64,000 nt of DNA from Alphaproteobacteria bacterium. Its GTDB lineage: Bacteria > Pseudomonadota > Alphaproteobacteria > Sphingomonadales > Sphingomonadaceae. The translations under genes and the position numbers were made by a program. Positions 52,833 through 61,439 of the stretch are shown in pieces. How positions within the stretch are numbered: the stretch's first letter is position 1; every line of letters starts with the position of its first letter. Location: positions 248,001-312,000 of the forward strand of contig JAUHWC010000001.1 of assembly GCA_030424845.1 (NCBI GenBank), written 5' to 3'. The notes under the pieces are model-generated. The model worked only from the letters and a program-made list of their open reading frames with translations. It was not told the DNA's origin and did no database searches.

Positions 52833-55800
52833 TTACTGCATTGCCGCCAAGCGCGGTTTGTTGGCAGCAAGGATATCCACCGGAATCGCAATGAGTTGCG
52901 GTGTCTGGGTGTAGATTACGGCAGCTTCGACGGTTTTTCCCGGGAAGATCACTTCCAGGGCCGCAGCATAGGCACCCATCTGCTTCAAGGTCGAATCGGG
53001 CACCTGTTCCAGCGATTGCGGCGGGCGGCGGGCCGTCTTAAAATCGGCCACCAGAACACGGTCCCCGTCCACCAGCAGCCTGTCTGCCGTACCGGCGATC
53101 ACCTGCTCGCCGACGGTTGCCGCCAGCGGCACCTCGGCCAGCGCCCTTGGGCCGAACAGCTGCGCAAACTCCGGCAGGGTGAGGATCGCGAGAACCTTTT
53201 CCAACATCTCCGCCCGGTCAGCTTCGGCCATGTCTGCGGCTATCCTGGCGAGCCAGGCCGCCCCATTCTGTGCCCTATCATCCGGCGCGACATCGGGCAG
53301 CCGTTCGAGCAGCGCATGCATCAGCACGCCGCGCCTTGCGGCCTGCGCGGCGATTTCCGGAGGCAGCGGCGGATCGCTGCCCGCTTCTTCACCGGCGGAA
53401 GATGGTGCCAACGGGCGCGGCGGGCGCGGTTCCGGCCCGATAGGCGTTAAGGCCCATGCCGGCATTGCGAAGTCTGCCTGCGCCTCGGCCCCGGCCTTGT
53501 CCCCCGATACCGGGGCCGCCAGCGAACCGCGGCTCCACACCCCGCCCCATGTCTCGTCATGCGTGGCATCACCGGCAAACAGCGGACGCAAGCGCGCCCA
53601 CCAGCTATCCTCGACCGGTTCCAGCTTCTTCTTGCCCAGCGCCCCGCCAATGAACAGCGCCTCTTCCGCGCGGGTCATCGCGACATAGAGCAGGCGCCAA
53701 TGCTCCTTCAGTTCCTCGGCCTTCTCCTGCTCTTCGGCTTCAAGGGCGGGGCCGACCTTCAAGTCCTTGCGCAGCGAAGGCAGCGGGATGGGGCGATCAG
53801 GGCTGCCGGGAAGTTTCTCTTCAAGCTGCAACCCGCCGGTGCGCGATGAGTGCGGATCGCCAGTGGCATCGGCAAGGATCACGATGGGCGCCTGCAAGCC
53901 CTTGGAGCCATGCACCGTCATCACGCGCACATGGTCCCCGCCCTCGCCCGCCTCGCGCTTCAGGTCCCCGTCGTCAGCATCGAACCAGCGGATGAAGCCC
54001 TGCAGGGAAGGCGTGTGGCTGGCGGAATAGGACAAGGCGGCATTGAGCAACTCGTCAATCGGGTCATTCGCCTCGCTACCCAGCCGCGCCACCAGCTTGC
54101 GCCTTGCCTGCCACTTGCCGATCAGCATCCAGTGGAGCAGCGCCTCCGGCGGCTCGAAATCGGCCAGCGAAAGAAATTCGAGCAGGCTGGAAACGGTCTG
54201 CCGCACCAGCGGATGGTCGGACTTGCGCAGATGTTCCCACAGGCTGGTCTTGCCGATGCGATAGCCGTGGTCCAGCAGGTCCTGCTGGCTCCAGCCGAAC
54301 ACGGGAGAGACGAGCAGGCTGGCAAGGCTGAGGCTGTCCGCCGGCTGGGCAGCAAAGCGCAGCGCGGCCATCAGGTCCTTCACCGCCAGCGGTGCGCCCA
54401 GGCGCAAGCGGTCCACGCCCGCCACCGGCACACCGGCAGCGTGAAGGCGCGCAACGATAAGCCCGGCAAGTTCGCGCCGCTTGCGCACCAGCACCATTAC
54501 GTCGCCCGGCGTGGCATTGCGATGGCCGCCCTTCACCAGCGGGAAGCCGGTTTCCATCCAGTGCCTGGCCTGCCTGGCGATCTTGTCCGCCATCCGCCGC
54601 TCGGGCGCGGAAATCCAGCGCTCCTCGCCCTCGTCATCCTTGCTGCGGTCATCACCCTCGTCCTCATCCTCCGGGTTGGCGAGCACCGGGTTCCACAGCT
54701 GCACGAAACCGGGCCGGGCGGCATCACCCACATGCGGTTCCGCAGGCTTGTCCAGGCCAAGCTCCCGCCACCCGATCGCCTCGATCGCGTCATCGACGAA
54801 GGTGAGAACGTCCTGCGCCGTGCGATAGGAGAGGTCGAGGTCGAGATCGACCAGCGGCCGGGCCTCGAAGTTCGCGCGCATGGCAGCGGCGTTGTCCGCG
54901 CGGACCTTCAGCAATTGGCGATAGCGTTCCTTGGCAGCGGCGAAATTCTCCGGGCTGGTCCCCTGGAAGCGGAAGATCGCCTGCTTGTAGTCACCCACCA
55001 CGAAGATCGTGCGCAGCTTGTCTTCATGCTGCCCGAGGCCGGTGAAGAAATCGCTCGCCAGCGCATCCACGATGGACCACTGCGCCTCGTTGGTATCCTG
55101 CGCCTCGTCGATCAGGATATGGTCGATCTGGCGGTCCAGCTTGTAGCGGATCCACGGCCCGATGGAGCCATCGCCAAGCAGCCCTGCCGCGCGCGCGATC
55201 AGGTCATCGAAATCGACCTTGCCTTCACGCTGCTTCGCCGCTTCCCACGCCTCGGCATATTGCCAGCCGATCTCCAGGGCCGGGGTGACGAGGTCCACCA
55301 GGTCGAACAATGTCTTGCGATCGATGATGGCATCGAGGCTGGCCAAAAGGTCCATGCCGACGGCGATGATATCCGGGTCCTGCTTGGCGATATTGTTCTG
55401 GTGCTTGAGATTGCCTTCCTTGTTGAACAGCGCATCGCGCAGAGCCAAGCATCCCGCCAACCGATCCTCGCTGGAGGATCCCAGCCACGCTTCGATCGGT
55501 TCGAGATATGCAAGGCCGGTGCCGGTTCCCCATGCCGAATAGGCATCCGCCACCCGCTTGAGCGCGCTGCAATCGAACACCTGATCGCTGCACCATTCGG
55601 CCACGTCCGCTAGTGTCTCCCCGTCACCGATACCCAGCAGCCGCTCAACGCGCGGGCGCATCGGCGGTTGCCATCCACCCGGCCTTGCCCATGCTTCGCG
55701 GGCCTGCGCACAGCGCATCAACCAGCCGCGCGCGTCATCGGCGCCAAGCCGTTCGGAAAGCATCTCCAGTGCGCCTATGGACTGGCGATCGCCCCGCTCT

Positions 55801-56309
55801 TCCCATTCCATCAGCAGGTCCGACAGGACCTGGTGGGCCAGGAGGTCGCGATCGCGATCCTCCATCGGCTCCGTGCCGGGCTCGATCCCGGCCTCATCCG
55901 GAAACGCAGACAAGAGCCATTGCGCGAAAGCATGGATCGTATCGATCCTGAGGCCGCCACCGGGGCAATCGAGCACGCTGGCGAAGAGCGTGCGCGCATG
56001 GGCGATGGTATCCGGCCCGTTGTCCGCTCCGATGTGGATGAGGTCCGTCGCCAGTTCGACGTCCTTCATCCGCACCCAGCTGGCCAGCACGGCGTTGACG
56101 CGGGTGGCCATTTCCGCGGCGCCCGCCTTGGTGAAGGTCAGGCACAGGATATTCTCCGGCCTGACACCCGGTGTCAGGAGCAAGCGCAGGACGCGGGCGG
56201 ACAGCACCTGCGTCTTGCCGGTGCCGGCCGAGGCAGAAAGCCACACGCTGTCCAGCGGATTGACGGCGCGCTCCTGCGGATCGGATAGCGGGAAAACCTT
56301 GCCGCTCAT
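52833..56309 (-). CDS. addA: Double-strand break repair helicase-nuclease AddA
   Basis: UvrD-like helicase and nuclease subunit of AddAB, which resects DNA ends for RecA loading, 1158 residues. Motif I is ASAGTGKTQVL; motif II is in ILIDEAQDTNEAQW; VMTVHGSKGLQAPIV is a later helicase motif. The C-terminal PD-(D/E)xK nuclease has VLVADFKTARRP. The ATG at 56309 overlaps the addB stop (ATGA), showing coupling; an earlier start at 56336 would lie inside addB. Confidence 0.97.
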   Translation of the reverse strand: MSGKVFPLSDPQERAVNPLDSVWLSASAGTGKTQVLSARVLRLLLTPGVRPENILCLTFTKAGAAEMATRVNAVLASWVRMKDVELATDLIHIGADNGPDTIAHARTLFASVLDCPGGGLRIDTIHAFAQWLLSAFPDEAGIEPGTEPMEDRDRDLLAHQVLSDLLMEWEERGDRQSIGALEMLSERLGADDARGWLMRCAQAREAWARPGGWQPPMRPRVERLLGIGDGETLADVAEWCSDQVFDCSALKRVADAYSAWGTGTGLAYLEPIEAWLGSSSEDRLAGCLALRDALFNKEGNLKHQNNIAKQDPDIIAVGMDLLASLDAIIDRKTLFDLVDLVTPALEIGWQYAEAWEAAKQREGKVDFDDLIARAAGLLGDGSIGPWIRYKLDRQIDHILIDEAQDTNEAQWSIVDALASDFFTGLGQHEDKLRTIFVVGDYKQAIFRFQGTSPENFAAAKERYRQLLKVRADNAAAMRANFEARPLVDLDLDLSYRTAQDVLTFVDDAIEAIGWRELGLDKPAEPHVGDAARPGFVQLWNPVLANPEDEDEGDDRSKDDEGEERWISAPERRMADKIARQARHWMETGFPLVKGGHRNATPGDVMVLVRKRRELAGLIVARLHAAGVPVAGVDRLRLGAPLAVKDLMAALRFAAQPADSLSLASLLVSPVFGWSQQDLLDHGYRIGKTSLWEHLRKSDHPLVRQTVSSLLEFLSLADFEPPEALLHWMLIGKWQARRKLVARLGSEANDPIDELLNAALSYSASHTPSLQGFIRWFDADDGDLKREAGEGGDHVRVMTVHGSKGLQAPIVILADATGDPHSSRTGGLQLEEKLPGSPDRPIPLPSLRKDLKVGPALEAEEQEKAEELKEHWRLLYVAMTRAEEALFIGGALGKKKLEPVEDSWWARLRPLFAGDATHDETWGGVWSRGSLAAPVSGDKAGAEAQADFAMPAWALTPIGPEPRPPRPLAPSSAGEEAGSDPPLPPEIAAQAARRGVLMHALLERLPDVAPDDRAQNGAAWLARIAADMAEADRAEMLEKVLAILTLPEFAQLFGPRALAEVPLAATVGEQVIAGTADRLLVDGDRVLVADFKTARRPPQSLEQVPDSTLKQMGAYAAALEVIFPGKTVEAAVIYTQTPQLIAIPVDILAANKPRLAAMQ

Positions 56310-59272
56310 GGCGTGTCCTCCTCGCGTCCCATCCATTCATCAAGCCGCATCAGATGGTCATAGTCGGCATAGACCTTGGCTGCCGGGTTGAGCCTGGCGG
56401 TGAAGCCCTCCTCGCCAAGGATCCACTTGTCGAGCGCCTCGTCGAGAAAGCGCTTCGCTTCCGGCAGGAACCTTTCCGGTTCGATACCGCTGCGCTTGTT
56501 CCCGCGCTTGATCGGCGTTTCGATGTAGCCGAAGCCCGTGGTCTCGTTCTTGTCGCTCTTGCGGAGGGACCAGTATTCGAAGCGCGTCGGCACACCGCCC
56601 AGGGGGCCGAAAGCTCCTTCCACCGCCATCAGCCCGAGCGTGCCCAGCTGCATGGCGAAACCAGCCTCGACCTCACGCGTAGTTGGCGGCTTTCCGGTCT
56701 TGTAGTCGACAATGGCGAGCGAGCCGTCCTCCAGCCTGTCGATCCGGTCCGCCGTGCCGGTAATGACAAGCCCGCGATAGGTGATCTCGCCCTGTTCCTC
56801 CCACGCGATGGGTTCGCGGCCGGGGTCCCTCGCGGTTTCCGCCTCGACCCATTCCAGCGCCTTCTTCAGGCGCGGCCGCCAGAGAGCACGCATCAGCGGG
56901 TGGGTGTTCATTTCCGCCAGGTGCCGGTCTGCCAGCTCGATGAGCGTCCCTTCCTTCTTGTGCCAGCTTTCCAGGATCGCATGGGCCAGCGTGCCTTGCC
57001 ATGCGGCGCTGGGTTCCGCATCGAGCGGGTCCATCTGGCGCAGGGAGAGGATTTTCTGCGCATAGAACTGGTAGGGATCGCTGCGCAGCCGGTCGAGCGC
57101 GGTCACGCTCAGCTTCTCGCGCCGCTGCATGGCAGTTGGTCGCGGGCTTGGCCGTGGATGCGGCGGAAGCGGGGTGCCCGCGTCGATCCTGCGCGCCATT
57201 TCCACCAGGTTGCCATCCATGTAGCGGTCCAGCAGGTCCGCTCCGAGCAGCGCCTGCACCCGCAGCCAGAAGCGCGAGGCGATCACCGGCCCGCCGGCAT
57301 CGCGCCGCGCCCTGCTCAGCACCACTTCGGGTGCGCCCAACGCCCCGGCAAGGTCATGCGCGGACAGGCCGATGCGAAAATCGGCACCCGGGACGCCAAG
57401 CGCCCTCAGTATGGCGGGGGCAAGCAGGGGATCAGTGGCAGGCGTTGCCGGCCATGTGCCTTCGTTGAGCCCGGCGCAGATCACCAGGTCAGCCCGGGTC
57501 ATGCGCCCTTCGAGCAAGCCGTAAATGGCAACGCGCGGATGGCCACCGTAAGGTGGCCGCACAGCGACGCGGTCTATCGCATCGCGCAAGATCGCCGGCA
57601 GGTGATCAACGGTGGCAACAAGGCCCGTTTCCCGTGCGTGGATGCGCAGTTCCTCCACAAAGCGGGACAGGGCGCGGCCATCCTCGCGCGACCACAACTC
57701 CTCCCCGCACAGCGCCTCGCCCGCCCTGGCGAGGCTGTCCAGCGCCTCTGCCAATGGCGCGCTCTCGCCGTGTTCGACCAGCGGCTGGACAATCGCTTCC
57801 ACACCCAGCCACCAATCGGCAAGGCCCGCCTTGACCGCGATGGAACGTGGCGCTTCCAGCCCCGGCGCACGGCGCGGCCCGCGCATCTTGCGTTCCAGCA
57901 GGCGCACGTTGCGCAGCCATTCCTCACGCCCGTCACCGCGCATCACCAGCGGATGGGACAGCAGCGCCATCAGCGGCACCGGTGCGGCCTCGTTCGCGGC
58001 GAGATCTGCCAGCAACAACAGCACGCGCCCTGCCGCAGTCTGCGACAGGGGCTGGCCAGCCGTGTCATCCGCCTCGACATGCCAGCGCTTCAGATGCTGG
58101 ACCACGCGGGCCGCAAGCCCGCGATCGGGTGTCATCACGGCCACACGCTTGCCGGGCTCCTCCAGCGCCTCGCGCACCAGCAGGGCAATCGCCTGCGCCT
58201 CCTCCTCCGGATGCGCGGTTTCGATCAGGCGCACGCCTGACAGGCGGCGTTTCTCGAGATCCATGCCGCCCCAGCTGCGGCTGGCTTGCGGCGGCAGGAA
58301 CAGGCTGGAGATGGCATGACTGCGCGCTGGCGGCCCCTTGGCGGGACCTGCGCGGTGCCAGTGTTCGACCTCGCCCCGGGCCACGCCCATGCGATTGAGC
58401 AGCAGCTTGAGGTGATATTGCGGATGAGTGACCGCATCGTGCTTGCCGAACAGCCCCTCGGGGCCCGGAGCGCCGGCCTGTCCCAGCTCGTCCCAGACGT
58501 GGTCTTCCATCGACAGGTCGAGGTCCGGCAGGATCACCGCGCCATTGGGCAGTTCTGCAATGGTGCGCAGCAAGCCGGCCAGCGCCGGGGCCGCGCTGGT
58601 CACGCCGGCGGCAACAACCGGGGTATCGGGCGGATCGGCGCGCAGGCGCTCCGCCGCCTTGCGGAACAGCTGGTTGCGGCGTGTGGCGGCATCCACCTGC
58701 CCGCGCTGCTGCAATTCGGCCAGCCAGTCATCCTGCACGGCGATGAACAGGCGCAGGCTTTCCTGCCAGTGCCGCGCCACGTCGGGCAGCAGGGCCAGCA
58801 CCTCATCCTTGACCAGTTCGTTGGGGCCGATCTCCTCGGCCAGCAGGCGATCCATCACCTGCCCCAGCGTGAAGGCGAGACGCATCAGCGCGGCATCGCC
58901 CAGCGCCTTCTCGCCACGGTGCTTGCGGATCAACTGGGCAAGGCGCAGCCAGCGATACTGCGGATCGACGGCTGGCGGCACGTCCAGCGCCGCGCCGATA
59001 TTATCCAGCAGCGGCCCAAGTGTCTCATCGAGGTCAAGGTCGCCCACAACCGCCATGCGCGGCATCAACAGGCCGTGCTTGCCCTTGCCGCCATAGTACC
59101 GGATGAAAGCCTCGCTCACCGTGCGCGCGGCACGTGAACTGGGCAGGATCAGCGTGGCTCGTGCCAGCTCGAAATCATCTTCGGCAAAGCGCGGGACGAG
59201 GCCGGCCACAAGGGCATCGGCAAAGCCGCGATGGGCGGCGATGGAATAGACTTCAGGCCTGCCGCCAGCCAT
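56306..59272 (-). CDS. addB: Double-strand break repair protein AddB
   Basis: Second subunit of AddAB, 988 residues, with a helicase-like body that lacks a clear Walker A and a C-terminal nuclease domain with AIVDYKTGKPP. Segments such as LVICAGLNEGTWP and LSVTALDRLRSDPYQFYA match alphaproteobacterial AddB. It lies 18 bases after the murU-like gene and overlaps addA. Confidence 0.96.
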   Translation of the reverse strand: MAGGRPEVYSIAAHRGFADALVAGLVPRFAEDDFELARATLILPSSRAARTVSEAFIRYYGGKGKHGLLMPRMAVVGDLDLDETLGPLLDNIGAALDVPPAVDPQYRWLRLAQLIRKHRGEKALGDAALMRLAFTLGQVMDRLLAEEIGPNELVKDEVLALLPDVARHWQESLRLFIAVQDDWLAELQQRGQVDAATRRNQLFRKAAERLRADPPDTPVVAAGVTSAAPALAGLLRTIAELPNGAVILPDLDLSMEDHVWDELGQAGAPGPEGLFGKHDAVTHPQYHLKLLLNRMGVARGEVEHWHRAGPAKGPPARSHAISSLFLPPQASRSWGGMDLEKRRLSGVRLIETAHPEEEAQAIALLVREALEEPGKRVAVMTPDRGLAARVVQHLKRWHVEADDTAGQPLSQTAAGRVLLLLADLAANEAAPVPLMALLSHPLVMRGDGREEWLRNVRLLERKMRGPRRAPGLEAPRSIAVKAGLADWWLGVEAIVQPLVEHGESAPLAEALDSLARAGEALCGEELWSREDGRALSRFVEELRIHARETGLVATVDHLPAILRDAIDRVAVRPPYGGHPRVAIYGLLEGRMTRADLVICAGLNEGTWPATPATDPLLAPAILRALGVPGADFRIGLSAHDLAGALGAPEVVLSRARRDAGGPVIASRFWLRVQALLGADLLDRYMDGNLVEMARRIDAGTPLPPHPRPSPRPTAMQRREKLSVTALDRLRSDPYQFYAQKILSLRQMDPLDAEPSAAWQGTLAHAILESWHKKEGTLIELADRHLAEMNTHPLMRALWRPRLKKALEWVEAETARDPGREPIAWEEQGEITYRGLVITGTADRIDRLEDGSLAIVDYKTGKPPTTREVEAGFAMQLGTLGLMAVEGAFGPLGGVPTRFEYWSLRKSDKNETTGFGYIETPIKRGNKRSGIEPERFLPEAKRFLDEALDKWILGEEGFTARLNPAAKVYADYDHLMRLDEWMGREEDTP

Positions 59273-59290
59273 CAGCCGCAGCAGCCCTGG

Positions 59291-60010
59291 TCAACAGCCA
59301 TCGACAAGCGCCATTTCCGTGGGCCGGATGGCAGCAGGCGTACCCACCTCGAACCAGCGCCCGGTGAAGGCGAGGCCAAACAGCCGCCCCTCCTCGATCG
59401 CGCGGCTCCACAAGATGTTGGTCGAAAAGGCACCTTCGGGTGCATCGCGCAACAACCGCTTGGAAACAAGCTGTATTCCGGTGAAGATGTAGGGCGCGAT
59501 CCGGCCCGAACGGCGACGGGTGAGGCGACCGTAAGGGTCCATGTGGAAATCACCCTTGCCCGCGAAATTCGATGCCCGCTTGTGCGGCACCAGCATCAGC
59601 AGGGCATCCATCTTGTCCGCATCCCAGCGTTCGGACAGGTCGAGAAAGGCGTTCTTCGGCCCGTCCAGCCAGATGTTGTCGGAATTGAGGCAGAAAAAGG
59701 GATCGGGGAGCAAGTCCTGCGCCTTCACCAGCCCGCCGCCGGTTTCCAGCAGGCAATCCCGCTCGTCCGAGATGGTCACCCGGGGCGAAGCGCGATCCTT
59801 GATATGCCCTTCCAGCACATCGGCAAGGTAATGCACGTTGACCACCGCCCGGGTGATGCCCGCTTCTGCCAGCCGGTCCAGCGTGTGGTCGATCAGCGGC
59901 TTGCCGGCCACGCGCACCATCGGCTTGGGCTGGCTTGCGGTGAGCGGGCGCATGCGCTTGCCCATGCCGGCCGCCATGACCATCGCGGTGTCGCTTGCCA
60001 GCTTTGTCAT
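59291..60010 (-). CDS. murU: N-acetylmuramate-1-phosphate uridylyltransferase-like nucleotidyltransferase
   Basis: NTP-transferase of 239 residues. Its N-terminal motif is AMVMAAGMGKRMRPLT, with the conserved KPMVRVAGKPLIDH and a metal Asp in LNSDNIW. With the kinase just upstream it fits the MurU step of the AmgK-MurU peptidoglycan recycling route, which makes UDP-MurNAc without the first MurA/MurB steps. The ATG at 60010 overlaps the kinase stop. Function inferred from pairing and family. Confidence 0.88.
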   Translation of the reverse strand: MTKLASDTAMVMAAGMGKRMRPLTASQPKPMVRVAGKPLIDHTLDRLAEAGITRAVVNVHYLADVLEGHIKDRASPRVTISDERDCLLETGGGLVKAQDLLPDPFFCLNSDNIWLDGPKNAFLDLSERWDADKMDALLMLVPHKRASNFAGKGDFHMDPYGRLTRRRSGRIAPYIFTGIQLVSKRLLRDAPEGAFSTNILWSRAIEEGRLFGLAFTGRWFEVGTPAAIRPTEMALVDGC

Positions 60011-60999
60011 CCCAGGCCTCCGCCGCGCTTCTCGCGCCATTCGGCAGGGATATTGGCATCGAACCATGACGCTACCGGGGCAAGCGCGGGATGTTGCAGG
60101 TCCCGCTCCATCGCCTCCCACACGCGCGGGATCATGGCGAGGTACTTCGGCTTGTCATCGCGCTTCCACAGGCGGGTGAAGATGCCCACGATCTTGGCGT
60201 TGCGCTGCGCGCCGAGGCGGGCGTAATCGGCCTCGAAATCGAAGTCGGCCTGTGTGCCGAGCATGTACAGCTCGAGCATGGCCTGCTCCAGTTCGGGCGA
60301 GACATCGCGTCGTGCATCCTGGAGCAGCGAGACGAGATCGTAAGCCGGATGCCCCACCAGCGCATCCTGGAAATCGATCAGTCCCTGTTCGCCCCCTTCA
60401 GGATCATCGGGACCCAGGAGCATGATGTTCTCCGCATGGTAATCGCGCAGCACGGTAACGCCGGGATGCTGGCGATCGAGCAACGGCGCGAGCGCATCTT
60501 CCCACGCGGCATCGAAGCCGGCCTCGTCCACGGCGATGCCTGCGGCGGGGCAGAACCATTCGGTGAACAGCCGCGCCTCGCGCAGATAGGTGGCCATGTC
60601 ATAGGGATCGAACGGCCCCGGCGGGCGGGAATGCAACCGTGCCAGTGCGCGCACCGCGGCTGCATATGTCTTGTGTTCGGCCTGCGGATTGTCATCCAGC
60701 CAGTCCCGCATTCGGTCAGTCCCGAAATCCTCGATCAGCACCAGCCCCCGGGACAGGTCCTCGGCATGGATTGCCGGCGCGCGCATCCCCTGGTCCAGCA
60801 GCCACTTGCCGACATGGAGGAAGGGCCGCGGGTCCTCATGCGGGGGCGGCGCATCCATCAGCAGCGCCGTTTCGCCATCGCGGCGAATGCGGAAATAGCG
60901 GCGAAAGCTGGCATCGCCCGGCAGCGGTTCGATGATCGAACCGCCCCAGCCTGCACCTTCCAGGAATGTCTCGATGCCCTGCGGCAGTTCTGCGCTCAT
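60007..60999 (-). CDS. amgK: AmgK-like anomeric sugar kinase (phosphotransferase family)
   Basis: Aminoglycoside phosphotransferase-fold kinase of 330 residues, probably phosphorylating N-acetylmuramate/N-acetylglucosamine at C1 in cell wall recycling. The catalytic loop is VLRDYHAENIMLL and the metal-binding motif GLIDFQDALVGHPAYDLVSLL. GDASFRRYFRI near residue 30 is typical. The ATG at 60999 overlaps the tsaE stop (ATGA), and its stop overlaps murU. Confidence 0.9.
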   Translation of the reverse strand: MSAELPQGIETFLEGAGWGGSIIEPLPGDASFRRYFRIRRDGETALLMDAPPPHEDPRPFLHVGKWLLDQGMRAPAIHAEDLSRGLVLIEDFGTDRMRDWLDDNPQAEHKTYAAAVRALARLHSRPPGPFDPYDMATYLREARLFTEWFCPAAGIAVDEAGFDAAWEDALAPLLDRQHPGVTVLRDYHAENIMLLGPDDPEGGEQGLIDFQDALVGHPAYDLVSLLQDARRDVSPELEQAMLELYMLGTQADFDFEADYARLGAQRNAKIVGIFTRLWKRDDKPKYLAMIPRVWEAMERDLQHPALAPVASWFDANIPAEWREKRGGGLG

Positions 61000-61439
61000 G
61001 GGAAACGCCCTAGCCAATCCGGCCCCGCCTCGACAATCGCCTTGCGACCATTCCCACTGATTTCGAGCGTGATCGAAAGGCAGGCCCGCTCATGGCCGAA
61101 ACCGCCTGCATGGTCGGGCCATTCCGCCAGAAGGGCGGCGCCCTCGCGGTAATCGTCGAGGCCGATCTCAGCCACCTCCCGCGGGGTTTCGAGGCGATAG
61201 AAATCGGCATGGACCACCGGCAGGCGCACGGCCGGCGGATCATATGTCTCGATTATGGTGAAGGTGGGTGACGGCACTTCGGCGGCATAGCCAAGGGCTG
61301 ACAGGATGGCGCGCGAAAGCGTGGTCTTGCCTGTCCCCAAACCGCCGGACAGCGCCACCACGTCGCCCGGCTGCAAGGCATCGGCGATACGCTTGCAGAG
61401 CGATTCCATTGCTGCAAGATCGGGCAGGTCGATGATCAC
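60996..61439 (-). CDS. tsaE: tRNA threonylcarbamoyladenosine biosynthesis ATPase TsaE
   Basis: ATPase needed for the t6A modification of ANN-decoding tRNAs, 147 residues. Walker A is GGLGTGKTTLSRA; VPSPTFTIIETYD and HADFYRLE are family hallmarks. The GTG start overlaps the divL stop (GTGA). Confidence 0.96.
   Translation of the reverse strand: MIIDLPDLAAMESLCKRIADALQPGDVVALSGGLGTGKTTLSRAILSALGYAAEVPSPTFTIIETYDPPAVRLPVVHADFYRLETPREVAEIGLDDYREGAALLAEWPDHAGGFGHERACLSITLEISGNGRKAIVEAGPDWLGRFP

Noticed and set aside
53850-55613. 587-codon plus-strand frame opposite addA
   Set aside because: Antisense shadow; no domain and no start signal.
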